From Bin87 sp965261195 (lineage in GTDB: Bacteria > Chloroflexota > Dehalococcoidia > Lucifugimonadales > UBA3495), in assembly GCA_965261195.1 (NCBI GenBank), contig OZ253455.1, positions 1,798,001-1,862,000 of the forward strand: a stretch of DNA of 64,000 nucleotides. Direction: 5' to 3'. A program made the translations under genes and the position numbers. The number at the start of each line of letters is the position of its first letter. Positions within the stretch are counted from its first letter, which is position 1. Under the pieces are notes generated by a model, which did not search any database, was not told the DNA's origin, and saw nothing but the letters and a program-made list of their open reading frames with translations. Below, one piece after another: positions 53,584 to 61,603 of the stretch.

Positions 53584-53751
53584 TTAAGTTGGGAGAGCCT
53601 TATGTATCATGGCGAAACCGACGGCGAGGCCGAAGCACACCCAAAACGCAATCCCCGCATACTGATCCTCGTACTTCCGCCACACTACCAATGTCGGAAC
53701 CGCAAGAAGAGCAGCGATAACCGCGATCACAAGTGCTACGTTTGAAGCCAT
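53584..53751 (-). CDS. Small membrane protein
   Basis: A 55-residue protein from the ATG at 53751, preceded by AGGAG. It has two hydrophobic segments (NVALVIAVIAALLAVPTLVV and IAFWVCFGLAVGFAM) and no recognised family. A longer frame from 53787 lacks a ribosome site. It lies downstream of the terminator hairpin at 53762-53808, so it needs its own promoter. Confidence 0.5.
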   Translation of the reverse strand: MASNVALVIAVIAALLAVPTLVVWRKYEDQYAGIAFWVCFGLAVGFAMIHKALPT

Positions 53752-53761
53752 TCGGTTCTCC

Positions 53762-53808
53762 TGAAACTCCCGTCGGGCCGTCGCCAAACTGCCCCGGCGG
53801 GAGTTTCA
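53762..53808 (-). terminator. Hairpin between two small membrane-protein genes
   Basis: TGAAACTCCCG (53762-53772) pairs with CGGGAGTTTCA (53798-53808), with additional CGGG/CCCG pairs inside. It lies 15 bases past the stop of the gene at 53824 on the minus strand. Confidence 0.7.
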
Positions 53809-53823
53809 TATTCTGGGATTATC

Positions 53824-54186
53824 CTACGCCAGTAACCGACGGGTCTGGCGCACCGTCCAGCGGACGGCCAACCCTCCTTGACATGCAGCGCATCCCCACA
53901 CGGCCAGCGACACGCTTCCGAGCCAGCACAGCGCCCACAGCGGAGCGGCACCTTCCATGCCTCCGGTAAGTCCGTAGGCCAGCACTCCGCCCGCGCTCCA
54001 TGCCAGCGTCAGAACGATAACGGCTTTGCGCCACGCTGCGGCAAAGACAACGGCGACCCTGGGGGCGCACCGTCTCCACCATGCAGAAACCCAGCACTCC
54101 CCAACCTGGCGGAGTAAGCCAATCAGATAGACCGTCAGCAGCAGCAGGCCACCGCCGATATATTCGGCGGATATTGATTCCAACAT
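53824..54186 (-). CDS. Membrane protein of unknown function
   Basis: A 120-residue protein starting at ATG 54186, with TGAGGAGGG nine bases upstream. It has three hydrophobic stretches (about 8-27, 43-71 and 80-102) and a C-terminal basic tail (RWTVRQTRRLLA). No family recognised. A hairpin terminator follows. Neighbouring genes on both sides also encode small membrane proteins. Confidence 0.6.
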   Translation of the reverse strand: MLESISAEYIGGGLLLLTVYLIGLLRQVGECWVSAWWRRCAPRVAVVFAAAWRKAVIVLTLAWSAGGVLAYGLTGGMEGAAPLWALCWLGSVSLAVWGCAACQGGLAVRWTVRQTRRLLA

Positions 54187-54312
54187 GAGCAACCCTCCTC
54201 AGGGTCGGCGTGATACGCCCGAAAGAGGGTTGCAAGAGGCCGGCACCGCTGATAGAATCAGTGGCGTATCAACATAGTCAGCCCTCTTTTGGGCCGGAAA
54301 TTTTCGCCGTCG

Positions 54313-54334
54313 CCCCGCTGTTCAAGCAGCGGGG
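54313..54334 (+). terminator. Hairpin CCCCGCTG/CAGCGGGG
   Basis: CCCCGCTG (54313-54320), loop TTCAAG, CAGCGGGG (54327-54334), then TTTGGCG. No plus-strand gene ends just upstream, so the owner is uncertain. Confidence 0.55.
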
Positions 54335-54395
54335 TTTGGCGTTTAATTGGTTCAAGTCATAGTAGGTTCCTCTCGGTGGGATGCACGATATAGTA

Positions 54396-54626
54396 TCAGG
54401 CTTGCGGCCAGCCGGGAACGGTTTTGCGCCGGTTCCTGGCTGTCTGCTCGTAACTCATGCCCACGCCAATGACCCAAGCAGCGACGTAACTGACGAGCAG
54501 GGCAAGGAGCGCGGGGAAGAAGCCGGCGAGCAGGTAGATAGCAAAGCCGGCGGCGTGAATGATGATGCCCGCCAAGACAATGGCGGGCACGATGCGGGTA
54601 ATGGCGTAACGCTGTGCGGGGGACAT
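54396..54626 (-). CDS. Small membrane protein
   Basis: A 76-residue protein, ATG 54626 with GGAGGGAGG seven bases upstream. It has two hydrophobic segments (about 10-30 and 33-55), then YEQTARNRRKTVPGWPQA. No family recognised. The structured-RNA candidate at 54662-54808 occupies its 5' leader region on the minus strand, which suggests post-transcriptional control of this gene. Confidence 0.6.
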   Translation of the reverse strand: MSPAQRYAITRIVPAIVLAGIIIHAAGFAIYLLAGFFPALLALLVSYVAAWVIGVGMSYEQTARNRRKTVPGWPQA

Positions 54627-54661
54627 TGGAACCTCCCTCCACGAGTAGGATAGGGCTACTT

Positions 54662-54808
54662 GTGAGAGTTAACCGTTCCCGCCAACGCCAAAGCGCAAGC
54701 CGTCGCAGAGAGAGGCACGATGCCTCTATCCATCAACCGACTTGCGCTGTATCTGCGGCGTCCGCTCCCCGGACACGCCCCCGCTGGCAATAACGGTAGA
54801 ACTCTCAC
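54662..54808 (-). ncRNA. Structured RNA candidate (closed-stem, multi-branch), possible 5' leader element
   Basis: Outer stem: GTGAGAGTT (54662-54670) with AACTCTCAC (54800-54808) and ACCGTT (54672-54677) with AACGGT (54792-54797). Inner stem AGCGCAAG (54692-54699)/CTTGCGCT (54741-54748) encloses the hairpin AGAGGCA-CGA-TGCCTCT (54711-54727). A further hairpin GGCGTCC/GGACACGCC lies at 54757-54779. Strand is uncertain; on the minus strand it would end about 35 bases before the ATG of the gene at 54626. I do not recognise a known family. Confidence 0.5.
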
Positions 54809-54841
54809 GCCAGCAATGCTATCATAGGCCATCATCTAATT

Positions 54842-54984
54842 TCAAACGGAACCGCGCAGGCGTTGGTATCGCCGGGATACTGGGGAGGCGCCACCGAAGG
54901 GGCGATGCGCCGCGACTGGGAAACTTATTGGGCCGGTGCCGCCGCCGCCTATCACGGAACCGCAGCGGGCCAGGTTAGCGATTG
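54842..54984 (+). pseudogene. Possible gene remnant
   Basis: The frame ending in TGA at 54982-54984 reads NGTAQALVSPGYWGGATEGA, then MRRDWETYWAGAAAAYHG, which has protein-like composition but no start codon upstream; a stop lies just before. A 21-base inverted repeat of the PPOX gene end (54833-54853) borders it. It may be the tail of a lost gene. Confidence 0.35.
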
Positions 54985-55072
54985 ACCCGGTGGGCCTGGG
55001 AAACAAAAAACTGCCCAGGGACTAATTCCCCGGCAATTGTCGCGTGGGTTATTGGGCCGGGTTTGCTGCCGG

Positions 55073-55222
55073 CTAGTCAGCAGCCTGCGGAACGGCCGAG
55101 TCCTGCGCCGGCGGGGCAACCGTCGGCTGCTGGTTTGCCTTGCGCTGGATAAAGTACCTGGGAACTATCACCCAAAGCGTGAAAAGTCCGACGAAGGCGG
55201 CGGCGGCGGCAATGGCTATCAT
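55073..55222 (-). CDS. 49-residue single-pass membrane protein, copy 1
   Basis: A 49-residue protein starting at ATG 55222, with GGAGATAG nine bases upstream. It begins MIAIAAAAAFVGLFTLWVIV (one membrane helix), then PRYFIQRKANQQ and ends PQAAD. It is clearly related to the product at 55570-55719. No family is known to me. The upstream region shares a 39-base element with that paralogue. Confidence 0.65.
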   Translation of the reverse strand: MIAIAAAAAFVGLFTLWVIVPRYFIQRKANQQPTVAPPAQDSAVPQAAD

Positions 55223-55302
55223 TTGTCTCTATCTCCAGTGTAATCGTGATGATTGAGCCCGTTTTCGATGCCCGTTTTCAATGCCGGTATTCTGGCAGTA
55301 CC

Positions 55303-55345
55303 GTGTTACGCAGATTTTGCACCGGCGTAACGGGTATGTAACGCG
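55303..55345 (-). promoter_or_regulatory. Shared GTTAC/GTAAC element, copy 1
   Basis: On the minus strand: GTTACA, then GTTACG, then TGCAAAATCTGCGTAACA. It aligns with copy 2 at 55785-55827, including the shared GCAAAAT and GTAACA. It lies about 80-120 bases upstream of the first 49-residue gene. It is probably an operator or an extended promoter; the binding protein is unknown. Confidence 0.5.
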
Positions 55346-55406
55346 GCTGGTATTAGCAGTACGATTGCAAAGTTAGTAGCCCATTTCTGCTTGGCGCGGG
55401 GAACGT

Positions 55407-55446
55407 CCCCCTCACCCTAACCCTCTCCCACGAAGGGGAGAGGGGG
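55407..55446. repeat. GGGAGAGGG-type hairpin repeat
   Basis: CCCCCTCACCCTAACC-CTCTCCC-ACGAAGG-GGAGAGGGGGC. It lies between the two 49-residue genes and downstream of copy 2 on the minus strand. The rest of 55223-55569 has no gene. Confidence 0.8.
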
Positions 55447-55569
55447 CTTTGCAATCGTCCTAGTGGTATTAGTGGCTGTTATTGACGGAACCTGGACTGG
55501 GGAATCGGAATGCAAAAGGCCCGAGGGTTGCGCCTCGGGCCGGATACTCGGTGGTTGCTTTCAGGCAGG

Positions 55570-55719
55570 TTAGTCGGCGGCCTGGGGAGCGAACTCTTCG
55601 TGCTGCATCGCGACCACGACGGACTTTTGGCTTTCTTTACGATTCAGGATGAAGCGGGGGAGCACAACCCAAAGGGCGAAAAGTCCTACGAAAGCGGCGG
55701 CGGCGGCGATGGCTATCAT
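55570..55719 (-). CDS. 49-residue single-pass membrane protein, copy 2
   Basis: A 49-residue protein starting at ATG 55719. It begins MIAIAAAAAFVGLFALWVVL, then PRFILNRKESQKS and ends PQAAD, matching copy 1 over its whole length. GGAGAAAG precedes the ATG. It is preceded on the minus strand by the second copy of the GTTAC/GTAAC element. Confidence 0.65.
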   Translation of the reverse strand: MIAIAAAAAFVGLFALWVVLPRFILNRKESQKSVVVAMQHEEFAPQAAD

Positions 55720-55784
55720 TTCAATCTTTCTCCGGCAATGCTGATTAGGGCGGATCCCCTGGTTACATTACGGAGTATGCGCCC

Positions 55785-55827
55785 GGTTTGTTACGCGCAT
55801 TTTGCGCCAATGTTACATCCGTGTAAC
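55785..55827 (-). promoter_or_regulatory. Shared GTTAC/GTAAC element, copy 2
   Basis: On the minus strand: GTTACACGGATGTAAC, then GGCGCAAAATGCGCGTAACA. It aligns without gaps to copy 1 over about 39 bases. GTTACA-N-TGTAAC and GCGCAAAATGCGC give local dyad symmetry. Confidence 0.55.
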
Positions 55828-55893
55828 CAATCGCGGGATTTGGGGGCGAGGGCGCGCCCGCCTGGCGAGGGAGATTGATGCCGGGGGAACCCA

Positions 55894-56041
55894 TCACGCG
55901 TACCCACTTTAATCTGTCATTGAGAGGGGCATAGCGACGTGGCAATCTAGATGAGGTTGAACACACGTCGGTGAACCGCCCTTGCTACGACGACGAGATT
56001 GCCACGCTACGCTCGCAATGACAAAGTTGGGTACGCCTGAG
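55894..56041. repeat. 148-bp intergenic element with inverted ends and REP arms
   Basis: It begins TCACGCGTACCCACTTT and ends AAAGTTGGGTACGCCTGAG. Inside, TCTGTCATTGAGAGGGGC and GATTGCCACGCTACGCTCGCAATGACA are inverted around TTGAACACACGTCGGTG. It lies just past the stop of the primase-like gene (minus strand), so it is downstream of that gene. Confidence 0.8.
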
Positions 56042-56080
56042 GGGGGAGTCCTCATCCACGTAACATCCGTCGAGAGGGGA

Positions 56081-57152
56081 TTATTGCCGAGGTTCCAGGC
56101 CCATCCACCAGTGGCGGCCCTTGCCGCGACGTTTGCGCTGATAACCGCCGGCAGTCAATTCCAGGCCGAACTTGCGCTGACTGACGGCCAGATACCCGTT
56201 GTCCAGGCACCAGCTGGCGTAGCAGGTATAGAGGTCGCTGGCCAGCGACATTGCCTTGCCGCCGGTGAAGCAGGCGTTGATGACGAACGCGGCGACCGGC
56301 CCGTCCTCAGTAGCCTGGGGTGCAATGCCGATGGGTGGTTCGGGTCTGCCCACCGGCGCAATCCAACCGGAATCCGCATCGTTCCCCGAAGCTCGGTTGC
56401 CGGCCGCCGCAGCTCGGTTACCGGCGCGGCGCAATCGACCTGAGCCGCTGCCGTAGCCGGGTGCGATGCTGGCGGGCCCGGCGGTCGCAACTTCCAATGC
56501 TGGCTGATTGGCCAAAGCCCCCACCGGCCCGTATCCGGCCGGATATGGGCCGGCCGGCGCCGTGTCGGCAGTTGCGCCGGGTTCGGCGCCGTCCAGCCGC
56601 TGGGCCAGGTAAAGCGTAAGATCGAGGTAATGAGGCAACCCACCGAAGTGCTCCCAACGCACTTCCTGCCCGTCCAGATCGGTCGCATCGAGGGTGAAGT
56701 CCAGCGTCGGGGAGGTGTGCAGCCGGCGGTATTCCAGGGGGACGCGCCAAACGGGGGCAATCAGGTCTTGCTCGACTGCGCTGGCCAGGAGGTAAATGGC
56801 AGCGCGGGCAACCCGCAGGTCGGCGTCCGGGTCGTCCTGGCCCGGTGTGCCCGGGAAAGCGGCTTCCAGTTCACGGTGGGTTTGCAACGCGGACAGGGCG
56901 AACGAGCCGCGAATCTGGTTGCCGACACATCTCACCAGGGCGGCGTTGTCGGACAATTCCAGGGGGGCGTAGGCGTCCACCACGTCCCCGTTGGGCAGGT
57001 ACAGATTGGCGCTCTGGGTAACGAAGGAGGTGGTAATCAGCCCCTGGTGGGAAGCGGCGAACAGCGCCATGGCCAGGCAAAGATTTTCCCTGGCCAGACG
57101 AATACGGTCCCCCGGTGTGAGAGCCGGGGTTGACGGAGGTGGTTGAGTCACC
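56081..57152 (-). CDS. Protein with primase/D5-type C-terminal domain
   Basis: A 356-residue protein from GTG at 57152 (a longer frame to 57238 has no clear ribosome site). The N-terminal half is of unknown fold. The linker (about 215-285) is rich in G, P and A. The last 65 residues, including INACFTGGKAMSLASDLYTC and LAVSQRKFGLELTAGGYQRK, match the winged-helix tail of P4/D5-type phage and plasmid primases. No helicase or primase catalytic motifs are seen. It may be a phage-derived regulator; unclear. Confidence 0.6.
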
Positions 57153-57160
57153 TGAACCGC

Positions 57161-57267
57161 CCTCACCCTGCCCCTCTCCCCTTGGGAGAGCTGACCAGGG
57201 TATGTATTGGCTGTTTTGCAGGGGTTTTTCACCCTCACCCTAACCCTCTCCCATCAAGGGAGAAGGG
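57161..57267. repeat. Two GGGAGAGGG-type hairpin repeats
   Basis: 57161-57190 (CCCTCACCCTGCCCCTCTCC-CCTTGGGAGAG) and 57231-57267 (ACCCTCACCCTAACCCTCTCC-CATCAAGGGAGAAGGG). Together they form the intergenic gap between the primase-like and alcohol dehydrogenase genes. Confidence 0.75.
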
Positions 57268-57310
57268 ACATTATAGAAGTTACATACCCTGGTCAGGGGA
57301 TAGTTTCCTG

Positions 57311-58282
57311 CTAGGAGTTGATGTCCATTACGACTTTGATGATTCCATCCTCCCGCTGCTCGTACATATCGTAGGCTTTTTGCACATCGGAGAAACCGAT
57401 GCGGTGGGTGATGAGTTCGGCGGGGTCGGCCCAGCCGCGGGCGCGCAGGTCAACCATGTCCTGAATCTGACTGATGGGGTCGCCGCTGCGGGCGCCGGTG
57501 GTGGGTGTAATGCGGGGCTGCTTGTCCATCCACAGGTTGTGCTCAATGGGCACCATGTGGTCGGTTTGTACGCCGAACACGATGACCTGTCCAAACTGGC
57601 GCACATGGCGGAAGCACTCGTTCAGCGAGTCGGGATAACCGGCGGCTTCCACGCAAACGTCCGGCCCGCGGCCCTTGGTTATTTCCATGACTGCTTCGTT
57701 AACGTCCTGCTGGTCCGGATTGATCCGGTGGGTGGAACCCATCTGCTTGGATTTTTCCAGGCGGTAGTCCAGCGGGTCCACGACGATGACGTTGCGTGCG
57801 CCCATGCGGGACAGAATCATGGTGAAGCTGAGACCGATGCTGCCCTGGCCGAAAATCAGGATGTTTTGCTGCAAGGGACTGCCAATCTGGCGGCAGGAGT
57901 ACAGCACGGTGCCCGGAGGCTGGCACAGCACCCACTCGTCCAGGCCGCCGTATTCGGGCAGGACGGCGATGCGACCCGGCGCGGAAAGCACATATTCGCA
58001 GAGGCCGCCGGTGCCAGCGAAGGGGATGACGATGACCCGCTGGCCTTCGTGATACTCATCGGTCTTGCTGTCGACGATGACGCCGGCCAGTTCGTGGGCG
58101 CCGCGACAAGGAGGCAGAGGGTACTCGGATTCATCGAGCACCGGGCCGTAGGTATGGCGGATGTCGGAGCCGCAAACGCTGACGCGCTCCATCTTGACCA
58201 GCACCTGCCCATCGGCGGCGGTGGGGGTTTCGACTTCGGTGAATTCCCAACGCTTGGGGGCGACGAGTTGGGCTGCTTTCAT
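57311..58282 (-). CDS. Zinc-dependent alcohol dehydrogenase family protein (MDR)
   Basis: Medium-chain dehydrogenase of 323 residues. The catalytic-zinc region is VSVCGSDIRH near residue 35, followed by GAHELAGVI near 61, and the Rossmann motif is ILIFGQGSIGLSFTMILSRMG near 141. The structural-zinc lobe with four cysteines is missing, which fits the shorter length (usual 340-350). Substrate unknown. It starts from its own ATG at 58282. Confidence 0.85.
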   Translation of the reverse strand: MKAAQLVAPKRWEFTEVETPTAADGQVLVKMERVSVCGSDIRHTYGPVLDESEYPLPPCRGAHELAGVIVDSKTDEYHEGQRVIVIPFAGTGGLCEYVLSAPGRIAVLPEYGGLDEWVLCQPPGTVLYSCRQIGSPLQQNILIFGQGSIGLSFTMILSRMGARNVIVVDPLDYRLEKSKQMGSTHRINPDQQDVNEAVMEITKGRGPDVCVEAAGYPDSLNECFRHVRQFGQVIVFGVQTDHMVPIEHNLWMDKQPRITPTTGARSGDPISQIQDMVDLRARGWADPAELITHRIGFSDVQKAYDMYEQREDGIIKVVMDINS

Positions 58283-58370
58283 AGTTGCGTTGCTCCTTGG
58301 TAAGGGATGACGGTGTAGCGGATGACGGATGTGGCAATCATAGTATGCTCAGGGGTTGGGGGCAAGGCGT

Positions 58371-58973
58371 TCAGTCGTCGCGGGGCCGCTGGCGGTGGTG
58401 GAACAGGTCGGCCAGTGGTATGGCCAGGCCGGGCAAGAGGGGAGTCGTTAATGTATCGTCAGCAGTGAGAACGGCCCGCTCCACATACTGGCTGGCCTGC
58501 AATTCCAACTGGGTGACGGTGTCGTTCCTGGGGTCGAGAATCCAGTATTCCGGGATGCTGGCCGCGGCGTAGAGCTGGCGTTTACGTACCAGATCGCGTT
58601 CCCGGTTGGTGGAGAGGATTTCGATCACGATGTCGGGTGGCCCTTCGGCATAGCCGTTGTTGAAGATGGCGACCCGCTCCCGCAAAATAAAGGCCAGGTC
58701 GGGAATCACGACGTGCCTGGGTTGACGAGACAGGATGACCACCAATTCGGAGTATACCTCTCCGGGAGGAACCGGGTAGGAGTCCAGAATGTTTTTGAAA
58801 TGTCGCACCAGGTCGTCTTTGAAGAATTGGTGCAGGCGTCGCGGGCGCGGCATAACGATTAGTTCTCCGTCGTCCAGTTCCAGTTTGGGTTTGTCGTCGG
58901 TTTCCGGCAGATCGAGGAACTCATCGACGGACATACGCATTCCGGTACGGAGGATTGGTTTGGCGGTAGTCAC
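58371..58973 (-). CDS. Uma2-family protein, copy 1
   Basis: A 200-residue Uma2 (PF05685) protein with the PD-(D/E)xK-like core VVIPDLAFILRERVAIF near residue 107 and PPDIVIEILSTNRERDLV near 130. Uma2 proteins are restriction-endonuclease-fold proteins, common in cyanobacteria and Chloroflexota, of unclear role. It is the most diverged of three tandem copies, with a 12-base gap to the next one. Confidence 0.9.
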   Translation of the reverse strand: MTTAKPILRTGMRMSVDEFLDLPETDDKPKLELDDGELIVMPRPRRLHQFFKDDLVRHFKNILDSYPVPPGEVYSELVVILSRQPRHVVIPDLAFILRERVAIFNNGYAEGPPDIVIEILSTNRERDLVRKRQLYAAASIPEYWILDPRNDTVTQLELQASQYVERAVLTADDTLTTPLLPGLAIPLADLFHHRQRPRDD

Positions 58974-58985
58974 GGCAGCCTCCGG

Positions 58986-59591
58986 TTACTCGTCGTCGCG
59001 GGGCCGCTGGCGGTGGTGGAACAGGTCGGCGAGCGGGATGGCCAGGCCGGGGAGCAGCGCCGTGGTCAAGGTATCACCAACCCCGAGGGTAGGACGCTCC
59101 ACATACTCGCCACTTTGCAATTCCAGCGGGGTGACCGTGTCGTTCTGGTAGTCAAGAATCCAGTACTCGGGGACGCCAGCCTCAGCGTAAATTTGACGTT
59201 TGCGGACCAAATCGCGATTGCGGTCGGAGGAGAGGATTTCGATTACGATGTCGGGTGGCCCCTCCGCGTAACCACTGACAAAGATGTCCGTGTGCTCACG
59301 CAGGATGATGCACAGGTCGGGAATCAGGACGCGGCGAGGTTCGCGAGAGAGGACGGTTACTAACTCGAAGTACACTTCCGCCGGCGGTTCCGTGAAACTG
59401 TCCAGATAGTTCACAAAGTGAGTTCCCAGCTGAAGCGTAAGAAACTGGTGAACGCGTCGTGGTCGGGGCATAACGTAGAGTTCTCCGTCGTCCAGTTCCA
59501 GCCTGAGCTTGTCGTCGGTTTCCGGCAAATCGAGGAACTCATCGACGGACATACGCATTCCGGTACGGAGGATTGGTTTGGCGGTGGTCAC
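58986..59591 (-). CDS. Uma2-family protein, copy 2
   Basis: A 201-residue Uma2 protein. Its core is VLIPDLCIILREHTDIFVSG then PPDIVIEILSSDRNRDLVRK. It is nearly identical to copy 3, differing at only a small number of positions, which suggests recent duplication. It is separated from its neighbours by 12 bases each side, so the three form one transcript. Confidence 0.9.
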   Translation of the reverse strand: MTTAKPILRTGMRMSVDEFLDLPETDDKLRLELDDGELYVMPRPRRVHQFLTLQLGTHFVNYLDSFTEPPAEVYFELVTVLSREPRRVLIPDLCIILREHTDIFVSGYAEGPPDIVIEILSSDRNRDLVRKRQIYAEAGVPEYWILDYQNDTVTPLELQSGEYVERPTLGVGDTLTTALLPGLAIPLADLFHHRQRPRDDE

Positions 59592-59603
59592 GGCAGCCTC
59601 CGG

Positions 59604-60209
59604 TTATTCGTCGTCGCGGGGCCGCTGGCGGTGGTGGAACAGGTCGGCGAGCGGGATGGCCAAGCCGGGGAGCAGCACCGTGGTCAAGGTATCACCAACC
59701 CCGAGGGTAGGACGCTCCACATACTCGCCACTTTGCAATTCCAGCGGGGTGACCGTGTCGTTCTGGTAGTCAAGAATCCAGTACTCAGGGACGCCGGCCT
59801 CAGCGTAAATTTGACGTTTGCGGACCAAATCGCGATTGCGGTCGGAGGAGAGGATTTCGATTACGATGTCGGGTGGCCCCTCCGCGTAACCACTGACAAA
59901 GATGTCCGTGTGCTCACGCAGGAAGATGCACAGGTCGGGCACCAGGACGCGGCGAGGTTCCCGGGAGAGGACGGTTACTAACTCGATGTACACTTCCGCC
60001 GGCGGTTCCGTGAAACTGTTCAAGTAATTCTTGAAGTGCCACCCCAGCTCAAGCGTTAAAAACTGGTGAACGCGTCGTGGTCGGGGCATAACGTAGAGTT
60101 CTCCGTCGTCCAGTTCCAGCCTGAGTTTGTCGTCGGTTTCCGGCAAATCGAGGAACTCATCGACGGACATACGCATTCCGGTACGGAGGATTGGTTTGGC
60201 GGTGGTCAT
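59604..60209 (-). CDS. Uma2-family protein, copy 3
   Basis: A 201-residue Uma2 protein, first in the operon. It differs from copy 2 mainly in the region FLTLELGWHFKNYLNSFTE (copy 2 FLTLQLGTHFVNYLDSFTE). The DNA of copies 2 and 3 is also nearly identical, so gene conversion is possible. Downstream of it on the minus strand are copies 2 and 1. Confidence 0.9.
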   Translation of the reverse strand: MTTAKPILRTGMRMSVDEFLDLPETDDKLRLELDDGELYVMPRPRRVHQFLTLELGWHFKNYLNSFTEPPAEVYIELVTVLSREPRRVLVPDLCIFLREHTDIFVSGYAEGPPDIVIEILSSDRNRDLVRKRQIYAEAGVPEYWILDYQNDTVTPLELQSGEYVERPTLGVGDTLTTVLLPGLAIPLADLFHHRQRPRDDE

Positions 60210-60256
60210 GGCGCTCTCACCCTCACCCTAACCCTCTCCCGTCAAGGGACAGGGGA

Positions 60257-61201
60257 TCAGGCGTTGCTGCTCAGTGGACCGTGGAAGCGGGGCAGGATTT
60301 CTTCGCCGGCCTGTACCAGCTGCTCCATTGATTCGGTGCCGGAGCAGAGCGGGCGGATGACGAACTTGTACCCGCCGGCGTCAACGTACTGGTCGATGAA
60401 GTCGCCGATTTGTTCGGAGGTGCCGACGGCCGAATACTCAGTGAAGTGGGCATCGGGCCGCTGGCGGGTAACGAACTGCTCTGATTTTGCCTCGCCGGCG
60501 TGTTGGTCGTCGCAGATGTAGTAGCCAATCAGCACACCAACGTGGTCTTCTTCGATCTCGCGGTCGTACTGCTGGGCCGTCTCAAACACTATCTCGCGAC
60601 CGGAGCGCACCTCTTCGGGCGTGGCGCTGGATACCAGCCAGCCGTCGCCAACGCGGCCGACGCGCCGGGCCGCCGCGGGACTGCGCCCGCCAATCCATAC
60701 GGGCGGCGAGGGCTTCAGGAAGGTGCGCGGGGTTACGGTTACATTGTGGGTGGTGAAGAAATCGCCCTCGTGGGTCACGTATTCTTCCTGCCACAGGCGG
60801 CGCATCAGTTCGATGGCCTCGTCGGTGCGCCGGGCGCGGTCGGCCTTGGGCACACCGCAGGCTTCGTATTCGTCGGGGTCTTCCTGACCCAGGCCCACGG
60901 CCGGGAAGAACCTGCCTTGAGACAGCCAGTCCAGGGTCGCCACCTGCTTGGCCAGCACCACCGGGTTCCGCAGAGGCAGGGCCAGCACGCTGGTGCCAAA
61001 CTTCAGGCGGTCGGAGTAGCCGGCGACCAGAGAGAGGGCCACGATGGGTTCCAGGCTGAAACGCTCGCTGCAAATGCGGTCGCTAAGCCAGATGGAGTCA
61101 TACTCGTACTGGTCCCCCAACTCAACCAGTTCCCGCAGGAAGGTGGGGTCATCGCCCCCCTGTCCAAAGGCTCCGGGGACATATCCGATGGCAACGCTCA
61201 T
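60257..61201 (-). CDS. Luciferase-like flavin-dependent oxidoreductase
   Basis: LLM-class monooxygenase of 314 residues, probably F420- or FMN-dependent. The ATG at 61201 is preceded by AAGGAGG and begins MSVAIGYVPGAF. Characteristic segments: EYDSIWLSDRICSERF, LKFGTSVLALPLRNPVVLAK, FFPAVGLGQEDPDEYEACG and PPVWIGGRSPAAARRVGRVGDGWL. The same frame is open upstream to 61603 and carries a HepT-like toxin, so a fusion protein is possible. Confidence 0.87.
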   Translation of the reverse strand: MSVAIGYVPGAFGQGGDDPTFLRELVELGDQYEYDSIWLSDRICSERFSLEPIVALSLVAGYSDRLKFGTSVLALPLRNPVVLAKQVATLDWLSQGRFFPAVGLGQEDPDEYEACGVPKADRARRTDEAIELMRRLWQEEYVTHEGDFFTTHNVTVTPRTFLKPSPPVWIGGRSPAAARRVGRVGDGWLVSSATPEEVRSGREIVFETAQQYDREIEEDHVGVLIGYYICDDQHAGEAKSEQFVTRQRPDAHFTEYSAVGTSEQIGDFIDQYVDAGGYKFVIRPLCSGTESMEQLVQAGEEILPRFHGPLSSNA

Positions 61202-61603
61202 GATGGTTGGCCTCCTTGGGGGTTGTGGGGGGCTGTGGGTGGTTGCGCTGAGCGCCGCAATCAGTACGGGCAGGCTATTGACTACCGTATCGTGTACAAC
61301 GCGCGGCTCGACGATGTAGTACTGGTGAATGAGAATATTCCGCATACCGATAATTTCCGACCAAGGAACCATAGGCAGAGAAGCGCGGGTTGCGTCGGTA
61401 AGTTTATTGGCGGCTTCGCCGACGACCGTTATTAGGTAGTTGAGAGCGAACTGCTGTGTCCGGTTGCTTACCAAGTCGGGCAGTGTAGCGTCGCCTGCAA
61501 TGGCAATGGCTTCTGGGGCGTGATTGATAATATGGCCTATCCGTTCGGCTTCAGTTGGCGGGGGCCGTCTGGAATGTCGCTGTGTCACGGAAAATTTCCT
61601 CAA
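61202..61603 (-). CDS. HepT-like toxin domain (in-frame with the downstream oxidoreductase)
   Basis: The frame from 61603 encodes about 120 residues of HepT (DUF86) type: AERIGHIINHAPEAIAIAG, then FALNYLITVVGEAANKL, and the toxin motif RNILIHQYY (R-x4-H-x-Y) near residue 88. No stop codon separates it from the oxidoreductase ATG at 61201; the joint is a proline-rich linker SPPQPPRRPTI. The MntA-like partner lies upstream and overlaps by 53 bases. HepT is an RNase-type toxin controlled by an MNT partner. Confidence 0.75.
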
